Shown here: positions 35,301 through 44,211 of the stretch, piece after piece
Layout of the letters: each line of letters opens with the position of its first letter
How positions within the stretch are numbered: the first letter of the stretch is position 1
Assembly (NCBI GenBank): GCA_030268105.1
Contig: BSDZ01000011.1
Location: 4,799,001-4,863,000, forward strand
Direction of reading: 5' to 3'
DNA from: Volvox africanus
Taxonomy: Eukaryota; Chlorophyta; Chlorophyceae; Chlamydomonadales; Volvocaceae
DNA: 64,000 nt
The notes under the pieces: generated by a model
Database searches by the model: none
Told to the model about the DNA's origin: nothing
The model's input: only the letters and a program-made list of their open reading frames with translations
Translations under genes and position numbers: made by a program

Positions 35301-38194
35301 GGAGGTGGGGGAGAGAGTCAGGGAGGTGGAGTCAAGGGGAAGACAGTCTAGGTCTGAAGGGAAGGGACAGGGCGGAGGGCTTCGTGGCTGGAGGTACCGA
35401 TGTCCAGGCTTCGGGTCCTTAGGGTTTTGGAGGGGGTCGGCGAGAGAGTTCTTTCCTTCTGGTGCAGTGCAGGAGTTTGCGGGGCCAGCTTTGGGTGGGG
35501 CCGGAAGGCTTTCTAGGGGGGCGCCAGTTTGGCTTGTCATCCCCCCCTCCACCTCTTTGTTGGATTATTCCAGCTCGGCTGTGTAAGAGTGTGCTTTCCT
35601 GCTGGTGTTTCTCCTCTGAGGGGATCTGTGTGTGTCTGTCAGTCGCTTGCTAGGACAAGGTTCGGTTTAGAGGAGAGGGTTCCCCCTTCCGTTGAGCAGC
35701 TAGATGTCCCCCGTTTTCCATTGGGTCCTTCTGTGGAGTTTTGGTGCCCCTCAGTGCTCTATTAGTGGCCAGGCGAGAGCCTCAGAGGTCTTGCTGGCCC
35801 GAGTGAGAGGGGTAGCACGTGGCAGGACAGACAGACAAAGCCACGTGCTCCTCCCCTGCACTGTGGCTCGGTCCGGTCAGGACCCCCGGTGCTCGTCTTT
35901 GGAGGGCGAGTCGCCCACAGCGTAACACCCATAATATATATATATATATACATGTGTGTGCGTAGATAAGCGAGGCCCTGCTGTATGCACGGCTGCGCCA
36001 CTTTATAAAGCACTTCACTTATGGCCCCATCCTTCATTACTTCCCGCAATGATCGCAGACTACATGCGGCAATAGCACAGTATTGCACAAAGCGGAGATC
36101 TTCGTGGATCCCCGCAAGGCCAAGCGCCTTGTAGGCATGTATATTAAGCCTGCGCAAGCAGTTAATATGAAAGTTATTCGCCCAATATTGGATCCATCAT
36201 CAAAATCCCTGGTGGTAAATCAAATCCAGTGGACTTTGAAGGAGGCAGATGGTGGGCGCATCTGCCTGGAGCTGTATAAGAAGACGGACATCACTTCCAT
36301 CTGCCATGGGACTATTAATGGCGTACCGTCGTGTTGGTGAGTCCCTTTTATTTCTTTATCACTTCATTTCAATTATTTGGCTGCTTGCCAGCAACTCACG
36401 GCCGGCAGCTGCATGCAGCAGCTGGCTTTACAATATGCATGCATATGTACGCACATGTTCTATAAATGAAGATTGCAAACGTTTATACATCCGCGATTCG
36501 TGCCAAATGTTCGTAAATATGTCATCAATTTATGCCGTTCTTACATGGGAATGAACCTCGAGACCCCCATAAGTTAGTGCTACAGATAGCGTGCAGCAGC
36601 CCCAAATATCCTTGCTTGTCCCTGATGACAAATCCACAGCAGTCAGGATGCATGTTATTGTTTACAATAAATCAATATACAATAAATCATCTGTATTTGT
36701 GTGGTAGTCGTACGGCATACATGCACCAACACGATATAAAGATGCAGAAGCACTTTCTCAGCATCTCGAGAGCTCGAGGCCTCCAGACTTTTGCGGCTCT
36801 AAATTACTACTATTTTACGCAGTGGTCATTCAGTGTACGGCACTCACAAGCACTACTTATGTGAATTTGCAAACTCATCAGGAAGATGTATATGCAAACA
36901 GCAGGCACTTCTCACGCAATCAAGGAACAACTATTTTAGTATATAAATAATATTCATACAATTCATGTAATCATATATTCATCTATTCATATATATATAT
37001 ATATGTGTGTGTACGTGCGCGTGAACATATAAGCGAATTGATTTATCGGTGATGAAGGTAAAACCATTCCCTGCCAACTACTGGCCAGGCTGATTAGGTT
37101 TGAATGGACAGTCAGACCTAATGAGGCTTTAAGCAAACCTATCCAGACTTAGTTGGCCCTTAAATAGCCCAGGCATTAGTTGGCAAGGGATTACCACCAT
37201 ACTTTGGTAGTAGGTTGCTTGTATAGTAGTTTTACTGCATGTTAATGATCAGTCAATTAATGTATGTGCAAGCGTAATAGGTAGTGCTTGTTAATTCAGA
37301 GTAGGTTTTTCTGCTTTTTCTTAGCCTCTTGTAATTTTTTCTTTGCATTATATTTATAGCGGCTAAAATCCAGAAATATACATAATGGCGGTTCTGAGTT
37401 GGGTGAAATCTTTACTAAATGAAGATTGGCTTCTTTTGCTTGCTTAAGCGCCTCATCAAGTCACATAACATCTATCATTTCTCCATCTTCACCAACCAGC
37501 CTTCTTTGGCTGTAATTTCTTTGTTAACATTTGGAAATTTGGTTTCTATAAAGGTCATTATAAAACTTCTCCATCTTAAAATTACTTACAACTAATGCGT
37601 ATAATACATTAGTGAGCAAAAGCTATAAATTTTATTTTCTTCAACACTCATTTTAATTACTTTACCTACTACTAAAACAATTTCTTGTTTATCAAATGAA
37701 TCAAGTTTCCTAATAGCCATATTTCCATCGAGTTGCTATTTCTTTCCAATTACGCCAATGAATGGAACTTTCTGGGTGGATTTTTTCGTATTTTGTAATT
37801 AACTTTTTCCCTTGGAATGTCCAGCTTGGATCTCATTCCGGCATCAATAAATTTTTTGTGTATGTATGCGATTATTCCTTAATTCTCTTCATTGTAGTTG
37901 CTTGTAGATTAGGTTTGGTGATGTCTAAATATACATATAAATTACGTGATGTAAATAAACACCCAAGCTCCTGGATATACTGAAACCGTTATTACGTCTC
38001 CCATTTTGGATGATTGGGATGAGTAATAACTAAAAAAGGTTTCATTCTGATTTCATTCATTTCTCATGCCTGGATTATCGCATGTCTTGCATGTTTACCT
38101 AACGTGCAGGATCAATCTTGATGACCCTTCTGGAGGCTGTTGTCCAAGTTATCATTCTGAAATTGGTCGTTTCAACACAACTCCGGCAGTTTGA
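29815..38194 (+). CDS. Pherophorin-domain extracellular matrix glycoprotein (5' end missing)
   Basis: Pherophorins are secreted hydroxyproline-rich glycoproteins of the volvocine cell wall/extracellular matrix. Exons: 29815-30554, 31229-31355, 36059-36336 and 38110-38194 (TGA). All introns are GT-AG with matching phases, about 409 residues. The protein starts with a Pro/Ser-rich rod (SPPPSPFPPPSPP, PPPRPSPPPP; about residues 5-105). A Cys-rich C-terminal pherophorin domain follows: TVCVSMGIYDNGMSVPF, CYRISDLIIKNVTV, CFKFVSNDDG, CTTTPGATPFG, YCFEIVKV, TCGNSTVLHKAEIFVDPR, RICLELYKKTDI, SICHGTINGVPSCW and the terminal GGCCPSY. The N-terminal globular domain and signal peptide typical of many members are not seen; the Gypsy element lies just upstream. 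Intron 2 holds an L1-like element and intron 3 a bacterial-like fragment. No stop or frameshift occurs in the exons. Confidence 0.9.
31437..31498. repeat. 18-bp inverted repeat (hairpin) in pherophorin intron 2
   Basis: GCGTTACCTCGCGTTAGC (31437-31454) pairs with GCTAACGCAAGGTAACGC (31481-31498), 17 of 18, around a 26-bp loop that itself contains the palindrome GTTGCAAC. Related GTAACGC words recur at about 31501 and 32197, so it may be the end of a small non-autonomous transposon. Confidence 0.75.
32354..32385. repeat. (TA)n microsatellite at the L1-like 5' junction
   Basis: A TATATATA run directly precedes the truncated L1-like element, and another lies directly after it (35933-35950). The pair is compatible with target-primed insertion into an AT repeat. 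Confidence 0.85.
32386..35933 (+). mobile_element. 5'-truncated L1-like non-LTR retrotransposon (inactive) in pherophorin intron 2
   Basis: The element starts inside the reverse transcriptase: DYRLLTKGLANRLGPALG, RQGLLASLDFAKAYDTVDR (catalytic Asp), GLRQACPLAPLLYLF, then after a frameshift CQFADDAEVALEGEE (FADD active site) and NMDKVELLPIG. The C-terminal half is in several frames: KRMQRLAYYPLSAFCRAAAV, TGGFGLLPLRQHIRARQAMW, TLWRLVIDGIPMPGN and the cysteine/histidine cluster CGCG...HHFWECPIA. At least four frame changes and in-frame stops are visible. A GC-rich 3' UTR runs from about 35250 to 35930 and ends in TAATATATA. It lies in the same orientation as the host gene. Confidence 0.9.
37057..37197. 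repeat. MITE-like element with imperfect terminal inverted repeats
   Basis: CCATTCCCTGCCAACTACTG (from 37064) is mirrored at 37175-37197, whose reverse complement reads GGTAATCCCTTGCCAACTAA. The arms are about 25-30 bp with a few mismatches and the whole is about 140 bp. No coding capacity; no clear target duplication was seen. Confidence 0.5.
37302..37558 (-). pseudogene. infC: Bacterial translation initiation factor IF-3, N-terminal domain fragment
   Basis: IF-3 binds the 30S ribosomal subunit and checks initiator tRNA. The minus strand starts ATG at 37558 and reads NVNKEITAKEGWLV, then after a one-base shift GEDGEMIDVM, a TGA, then LDEALKQAKEANLHLVKIS followed by PNSEPPLCIFLDFSRYKYN and a lysine-rich AKKKLQEAKKKQK. 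This is the IF-3 N-domain signature order (R/K-E-V-x-L-I-x-x-D-G-E, A-L-x-x-A, D-L-V-E-I-S-P-N-A-x-P-P-V-C, D-Y-x-K-F-K-Y). The C-terminal domain is absent after 37302. The frameshift and stop show it is dead. AT-rich codon use unlike the neighbouring exons points to an AT-rich bacterial donor. Confidence 0.82.
37590..37870 (-). pseudogene. thrS: Probable threonyl-tRNA synthetase C-terminal fragment
   Basis: Immediately upstream of the infC fragment on the same strand, the reading FIDAGMRSKLDIPREKVNYK followed by IRK resembles the anticodon-binding domain of class II synthetases of the ThrRS type (DAGIRV...D...EK(I/L)xYKIR). It continues in shifted frames with GKKEIATRW and KLDSFDKQEIVL, where ThrRS has G-x-K/D-E-V...IR-K-L-x-S. 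Stops and shifts are frequent. In many bacteria thrS directly precedes infC, which supports the call. ProRS or another class IIa enzyme is the main alternative. Confidence 0.5.
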
Positions 38195-38737
38195 ACACGC
38201 ACCCGCCTTCCTCGTAATAACAGTAATATGCCGGCGGCCGAAGCCTGGCGTGTGTGTGTTACTTGAGGGCGAAACTAATAATGAGGCGGTAACTGTGGCG
38301 TGGCCACACCTGAATGCGTATGCTGTAGTATGTTGAGGTGTCTTCATACGCGTAGTGTCCGGGATGGACCGTGTATGGTCATCTTCCGATCTGGCCGTGG
38401 CTTCTTTGGCGGATGTAACAGAGATACAACATGCATATGCCCACACCACACACCTACTGGCCGGAGAAATCTGTTTCAAAACCTATTTCGTAATATATGT
38501 ATTTCACCTCACGGGCACGGATGATTGCGCTGCCTGTCCTTTCCATTGTTTTCTGGTGGCAAAATTGGCAACCCCGTGGTCCGCTTGAAGTCTGCTGCAT
38601 GGCATGCAGAGGTAGCTGGTTATGTTAGTTTCAAGAATTCTGGTAGCTAATAAGGTGCGTGCAGTGGTTCGGTCCCAAGATGGACCGGTTCTCTCATTTC
38701 TATATCCATGTGGCAAGCTGTATGGCTGGGTGGCTGC
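38195..38737. other. Pherophorin 3' flank; no gene seen
   Basis: This is the 3' UTR and spacer to Gypsy copy 2. The plus strand stays open in another frame to 38336 without recognisable motif. TGTAA at 38414-38418 is the likely poly(A) signal of the pherophorin. Confidence 0.5.
38414..38418 (+). promoter_or_regulatory. Candidate TGTAA polyadenylation signal of the pherophorin gene
   Basis: TGTAA is the usual poly(A) signal of chlamydomonadalean nuclear genes. This copy lies about 220 bp after the pherophorin stop codon. The motif is short, so it may be coincidental. Confidence 0.4.
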
Positions 38738-39561
38738 TGTTGTACCTCTCGTTCGCGTTTGCTCATAAGTATCTGCACGTCTGGAGACTTTCGACAACGA
38801 TGCGCGAGCACTTGCAAGTTCAGCAAGGCAAGCGCGAGCAAACAGAGACAGCGGAAGACTTCAAGACGAAGAGAGATATAACTTACGGTCTTACAAGTCG
38901 GAATGATGCAATGGACGAAATCGCCGTCAGCGCCCGAAGCAAGCAATCATCACGCGGCGGTGATTAGCGAAGTTCAGGCTTAGCTCGGGCTAAGTAGAAT
39001 AGTGTATAGAAATAGTAATTTAGAACACACGAGTGTTCTCCGGTATCGGATGTCTTTTTTAGCTTAGCCGTCCTCGCATCTGTTATACTCGCAGCATCGC
39101 AATGCCGTACGATTCACATTAGGAGGCCGATCCTAGATGTGACAACCCTACTGCGTCTAGGCGATGTCTACGCATAACAACGTATAAGCCTTTCCGGCAT
39201 TCGCATGATGCAAGGGTCCGGATAACGGTATCCGGTTGCAGGGCATGCATCGCGACGAGTGCGGCGCTCTTAACGTGTGCTGTAATGAAGTAATATTATA
39301 TCAGATAATATTACTTATTGTTTCGTAGCACGAGCATAATGCGCACTTCCATGCTTCGGGCTTTCATGCATGCTAGGCGGATTTGCCATGATGCGATGTC
39401 GCGATGGATAATGACAACATGCCAAATGCATATATAAATGTACACGAATACATTTATATCATGCAGATTCATTCATATGCAATGCGTTCATCACAAAAGC
39501 ACTTCGCCTCGTAGGATCGCGTCGACCTACGCGTCGGCGGGAAATGAACCGTAGCACAACA
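38738..39561 (-). repeat. 3' LTR of Gypsy copy 2 (LTR type B)
   Basis: The 824-bp segment begins TGTTGTACCTCTCG and ends GTAGCACAACA on the plus strand and directly abuts the polypurine tract at 39562. It is the reference copy for the solo LTRs at 24360-25192 (close) and 28480-29292 (diverged). Confidence 0.92.
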
Positions 39562-39620
39562 ATTATCCCCCCTCCCGTATGCAGCGTCCTCGCTGTATCA
39601 TACAGCATCGACTGCAGGGG

Positions 39621-40449
39621 TCATTGGGCTTGTGTGGCACGTTTGCGGGCTTCTTCGAGCAGGGGTTTCATGTCCTGTGAGAAGTTGCGTGCCGGTTCCC
39701 ATGAGTTGTGCTCGTCGGTATACCCTGTCCACTTAACCAAGTACTCGTGTACTGTTCGCTTACGTCGGTGTCGGCCCACACGACGCGCGCGGTAATCTAA
39801 CACCCGCTCCACATCGTAAAACTTCTGTTTACCAGCGATCCAGGTCTCGGGAACTGGTTCGATCGCTGCGGGGGCGTTAGCAGGCTCAGGGACGGGTTCC
39901 GTACTACGATACGGACGAACAAGCGATACGTGAAACGTGGGGTGAATGGTCATATCAGCGGGCAATGCAAGCTGCACAGCCACATTCCCAACCATGCGCA
40001 CGACAGGATACGGACCAATCCAGCGGGGTAAGAGTTTTCGGGATCCGTCGGCCAAGGAACGCAAGTTCTTGGTGCTTAGCAACACGAGTTGCCCTTCCGA
40101 AAACGTCACATCCTGCTTAGATTTGTTATAGTATTCCGTCGTTCGTTGTTGCGCCGCGTCCAAACACGACTTCGCGTCTGTGATTCGGGACATAAAAGAC
40201 TTGGCAAAAAGTTTAGCAGCAGGCACGTTCACTTCCAACTCACGCCACACGGGTAGCGTGGGATGAAATCCGTAGTTAAGAAAGAACGGACTTTTGCCTG
40301 TAGAGCGGTTAACAGCGTTGTTAAGCGCAAATTCTGCCGCAGTCAAATACGTATCCCAGACAAGTGGTGTGCGACCAGCATAATTGCGCAACATATCACC
40401 CAACGTGCGGTTTGTGCGTTCGGTTTGACCATCAGTCTGCGGGTGATAC
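39621..40449 (-). pseudogene. Gypsy copy 2 integrase C-terminal part with chromodomain
   Basis: Reading is open for about 275 codons without a stop: YHPQTDGQTERTNRTLGDML (catalytic Glu), VWDTYLTAAEFALNNAVNRS, GKSPFFLNYGFHP, the GPY/F-like LLPRWIGPYPVVRMVG, HPTFHVSLVRPY, and the chromodomain VHEYLVKWTGYTDEHNSWEP ending at 39621. The two Asp residues of the DDE triad and all of RT are missing because the element is cut at 40449. Confidence 0.88.
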
Positions 40450-40498
40450 TTAGGGTTTTAGGGTTTAGGGTTTTAGGGTTTTAGGGTTTTAGGGTTTG
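40450..40498 (+). repeat. Interstitial telomere-type repeat (TTTTAGGG)n
   Basis: About six units in 49 bp: TTAGGG, TTTTAGGG, TTTAGGG and three TTTTAGGG. TTTTAGGG is the Chlamydomonas/Volvox-type telomere unit; the single TTTAGGG is the ancestral plant form. The G-rich strand reads left to right, as it would if the Gypsy-bearing side were a chromosome end capped by telomerase. Confidence 0.93.
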
Positions 40499-40753
40499 TC
40501 CGTGACCCAGCACTTGGCATGTTGCACAAGTATCCATCAGCTGGCATCCTGTATGGCTACATGGTCACCCCTGGCTGGGTCTAGCACTCTTCAAGGAGCC
40601 CATCTGCATCCAATAGTTGATTACTTTATTTGTTTCTGCAGGATTGGCAGTCTAAGGTCTGTGTCTCAGTTGTCATCGGTCTTCTGGATGGTGGTAGCTG
40701 TGGTGTTATGCATGTGTGCTGTTCATGAAACATGCTCTGTGAGCCCACACAAT
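40499..40753. other. Spacer after the telomere-type repeat
   Basis: No gene seen. Bases about 40691-40752 (TGGTGTTATGCATGTGTGCT...) recur at 42067-42121 next to the far end of the left duplicated block, so the block is flanked by a short direct repeat. Confidence 0.5.
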
Positions 40754-42064
40754 CAGTGCTGAGGGCTTCGGTCCACACTCCCCCCAACACCCCACACGCC
40801 CGTGTGCAAACCCCGCACTACGAGTAGCCCCTTGACATGCATATGTATTATGTACCTTGAAGTATTCCCGCAGATTACCCCCGTTCCAGTATGTTGTCCC
40901 CCCCCCCCCCTTTTCCTCACCTGGGCATGTGCTGCTGCGTCTCCCCTGTGTTCCTACAAACAGCATGGAAAGACAACACGAAGAACAAACACACGTTCAT
41001 ATGTTTACATGCCGGGGCACAAAGCACATCAACACGGTACGGCAATATCCCTTTCAACTTGAACAAATGACCCCTCCACCACCACACGTGTTTCATATCA
41101 CTCCTGCAGCCTAATTCCGGTCCCTCACCCCCCCCCCACACACACACAGACCCGTCACCCCTTCGCCCGCCACCACCACCACCACCACAATGACGACCAC
41201 CACGACCACCACGTCGAAGAAGAAGACACAGGAGACGAAGACGACCACCACGACCACCACCACCACCACTGCGTCAGCCTCCCTGCGTCAGCCTCCCTGC
41301 GTCCATCCTCCGATCCCTCCACACACCCCACACGCCTACGTGCCACTCTCCCCTCCTCACCAGAAATCCCTTCAGGCGAGGCATCAGAGCTGTGGGCTGA
41401 AGCTGCAACCACAACAGCGTTGCTACGACGGACGGAGCGGTAAATATACTACTACCACCAGAAGCCCTTTCCAAGTTAAGCCCATGGCGGCTTAAATGAG
41501 GTGAATTCCTAAAGGAGCGAGCAGAGGAACAGGGTAGCAGCAGCCCCAAGGGAAACGCACAGAGATTTGTTCATTGGATAGATTATCATACTATTGTCAT
41601 CATCATAATACTATTAGATCCTCTTTTTACATGCAGCCCGTATAGCTATGAGTCCCGCCGCCATTCTCAATCCCAGTGCGCCGCCACAACACAACGCCAC
41701 CACGTCGACCCAGTCCCTTCACGCATCACTACATCCACTGTGTCCCACTTTTACCTTGTCGACGCAGTGTAGAGACCGATTTCGCCGTCTCGTCAGAGAC
41801 GTGACGCCTCTGATGCTCTCCATGGCGACGCACCAATACACGAAGCTTTTCCTGCGGCGTCAATTTAGCATTCAACGATTTTGTTAACAATATATAAGTA
41901 AGAATGAGGATGTCTAATGCTTGACTTACTTGTGGGTGGCACTTTGTTGCGGCGGCACAAAAGATGGCGGCGTGACAACAAAATCCTACAATTAGTGATA
42001 AAATGTGTGCTATATACCATACTATAAATATCTGACAATTGCAGCGAATGTGTAAAAAAACTAG
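40754..42064. repeat. 1.3-kb duplicated block, left copy
   Basis: This block matches 48732-50033 almost base for base, from GTGCTGAGGGCTTCGG to ACTAGTA. Visible differences are one extra ACCACCACG-type stretch near 41200, homopolymer lengths, and a few substitutions (such as ATACTATTG/ATGCTATTG). It contains a (CCA/GAC)n-rich stretch and an open segment at 41361-41432 reading SGEASELWAEAATTTALLRR that ends at a GTAAAT donor-like site. A second open segment at 41648-41887 includes FRRLVRDVTPLML. No domain recognised; coding status unknown. Confidence 0.93.
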
Positions 42065-43382
42065 TAGTGTTATGCATGTGTGCTGTTCATGAAACATGCA
42101 TGCTCTGTGAGCCCACACAATCACCGAATGTATGTAGTAAGGGACAGCACAGACAGATGGTGTACAGCATATATACTCCAAATGTGTGCTATTTGGGTTT
42201 ATGGCGTGAGACCGGTGGATGTCCATCATATGCGCGCCATAAGTGATGATGATTCCCTACGGTTTCGCACTCGGGAACCTACAAAATCATGGAAGGACTG
42301 CGAGACCTTCCGTTGGGTTTAGGGATTTTTATATAGTCATATATATTTATTATAGTAAATATACTTTTAGATCATGGCGTGGTGTAGTGTTGTGGCGCGT
42401 GTGTGCATGGTTGTGCTAGGTGTGGTGTGGAGTCAGTTGAAAATTCATCCCAGCGTCGTGGGTTCGATCCTACCCGGACTCGGTCGCACATCAGATGCGC
42501 GGCTGGTCGGCGGAAGTGGGATAGGTTCCGGGGCAACATGGGATGATGAGAAGAAGGAGATGTACCTTTTGCCCAGTCCCAGTGCCAGTGTCGGGCCGCA
42601 GCCGGCCGAGGGGGCGGGGGCGGGGGCGGGGGCGGGGGCGGGGGTGGGGGCCGGGGGGAAGGGGAGACCAAGCTCCGAAACCAAGCTCCGAACCCCTCAT
42701 CGTACGAACACACGTACCCACTACCCCACTCCCCCACCCCCCCTCCGCGGGGGGCCCGGGGGCCGGCCAGGCCCCCGGAAATTTTTTTTCTCACTCTTTT
42801 TCGGGCGACTTCTCACTCAATTTTTTACCTTAGCTTATTTTCCTGGCCTTGCCTTTGCTTGCCTTGCCTTTGCTTGATAGGGTTTGGACGATTGGACGAG
42901 ACAGAAATTGGACAGAAGACACGCCTGCTGTATTTTTATATATATATATATCCTGTGCTAGGCTATATCTCTCTTCTCCTTCTCCCTTTGGGGGCTATAT
43001 CTCTCATATTTTGATCATTTTTTTAAGCTCTGCTGACCTCTGTGATCCAACAATGACAGACACTGTGTCCAACAATGACACACGCTTTTGTGGTCTCTTT
43101 TGTGGACTCTTTACAGTAGAGTAGAGGCACAGGGTATAGATAGATAAACTTCACACACAAAATTTACACTAATACTATACAATACTCTACACAACAGACT
43201 ACAAGGGGCTCTCCTGTAATGGGACGGATCATATCATCATAGGGTTAATACATGACAACAGAGCATCATCCACAGCACACACCCATCATCATATGCTCTA
43301 CCCAGAGCATATCATATGCTCTACCCTTCACATACCCCTTCACATACCACATCTGTGCTCTGCATCTGTGCTACACCACAAC

Positions 43383-43436
<54 letters not shown>

Positions 43437-44211
43437 CAGTCATATATATGTGTGTGTCTCTCACCACCACAGTCACATATAGTGTGCCTCGTCATAGTCA
43501 CATAGTGTGCCCCCTCTGCCGTGCTCATACATACATTTTATACACACATGTCCACACCCTCCTCCGCCCTCTCCACATAAAATACACATATGCATATGCA
43601 TATGCATAAAATAGGATATGTGTATGTGTGCACACATACAGGTTTATACACATCATATGCTATATATGCTTTTATATATATTATGCTTGTGTGTCTGATG
43701 TCCTACACGTCACACGTCCTATGCCACACGCCCTCTCCTTCCCCTCCTTTTCTCCTCTTCTGCTCCTCTTCTGCCGCAGTGTGCGGCCCACGAACACACA
43801 CCCGCAAACACACACACACACACACCCTCAACGAATACACTCTCACCCACACACATACACTCGTGCAGCCACCTAATATGCAGCCACCCATATTGCAACC
43901 CTAAAACGCTCCGCCTCCACAACAAAATCTTGTAGTATGCAACAATATATAACATATCAATGGGTCATATGTAGGCCATGCCGTTATCCATATGTTGTGT
44001 ACACCTGCGCAGCCATATATGCATTTGTATATTATATTATATTCATATATATACATCTCAGCAGAAACAAAAGAGGGCTATATTATTACTTTAAACAGAG
44101 AAGGCACAGAAGCGGAAGAGCAAGCAAACCCTAAGCACTAGCACTAGCACTAGCACGAGCACTAGCACAAAACACATGACACATGGCACATGGCACATGG
44201 CACAAGGGACA
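42065..44211. other. Low-complexity spacer, no gene
   Basis: It holds a (GGGGGC)n run (about 42606-42645), a (CA)n run (43386-43422) followed by (TA)n (43423-43436), further CA-rich stretches near 43795-43860 and short TA runs. The open frames at 42374-42877 exist mainly because of the GC-rich run. A TTCGATCC word at 42470 resembles a tRNA B box but has no T-stem. Confidence 0.55.

Larger units (their letters stand above)
36337..38109. other. Pherophorin intron 3 with foreign AT-rich insert
   Basis: The GT-AG intron is 1.77 kb. The left part (36337-37050) has no feature beyond microsatellites, 37057-37197 is a MITE-like inverted repeat, and 37300-38060 is markedly AT-rich and carries the infC/thrS-like fragment antisense to the gene. 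At 37995-38060 the minus strand opens ATG-AAT-GAA-ATC and stays open for 22 codons (MKPFLVITHPNHPKW); I do not recognise it. Confidence 0.75.
38738..40449 (-). mobile_element. Ty3/Gypsy chromovirus (copy 2), truncated: integrase, chromodomain and 3' LTR
   Basis: In element order: C-terminal half of integrase (from AYHPQTDGQTER), chromodomain, a GGGAGGGGGG polypurine tract (39563-39577) and the type B 3' LTR. Protein similarity to copy 1 is high, but the LTR family differs. The 5' part ends abruptly at a TTTTAGGG telomere-type array at 40450. Confidence 0.9.

Noticed and set aside
42462..42485. GGGTTCGATCC word resembling a tRNA B box
   Set aside because: The flanking bases do not form a T-stem.
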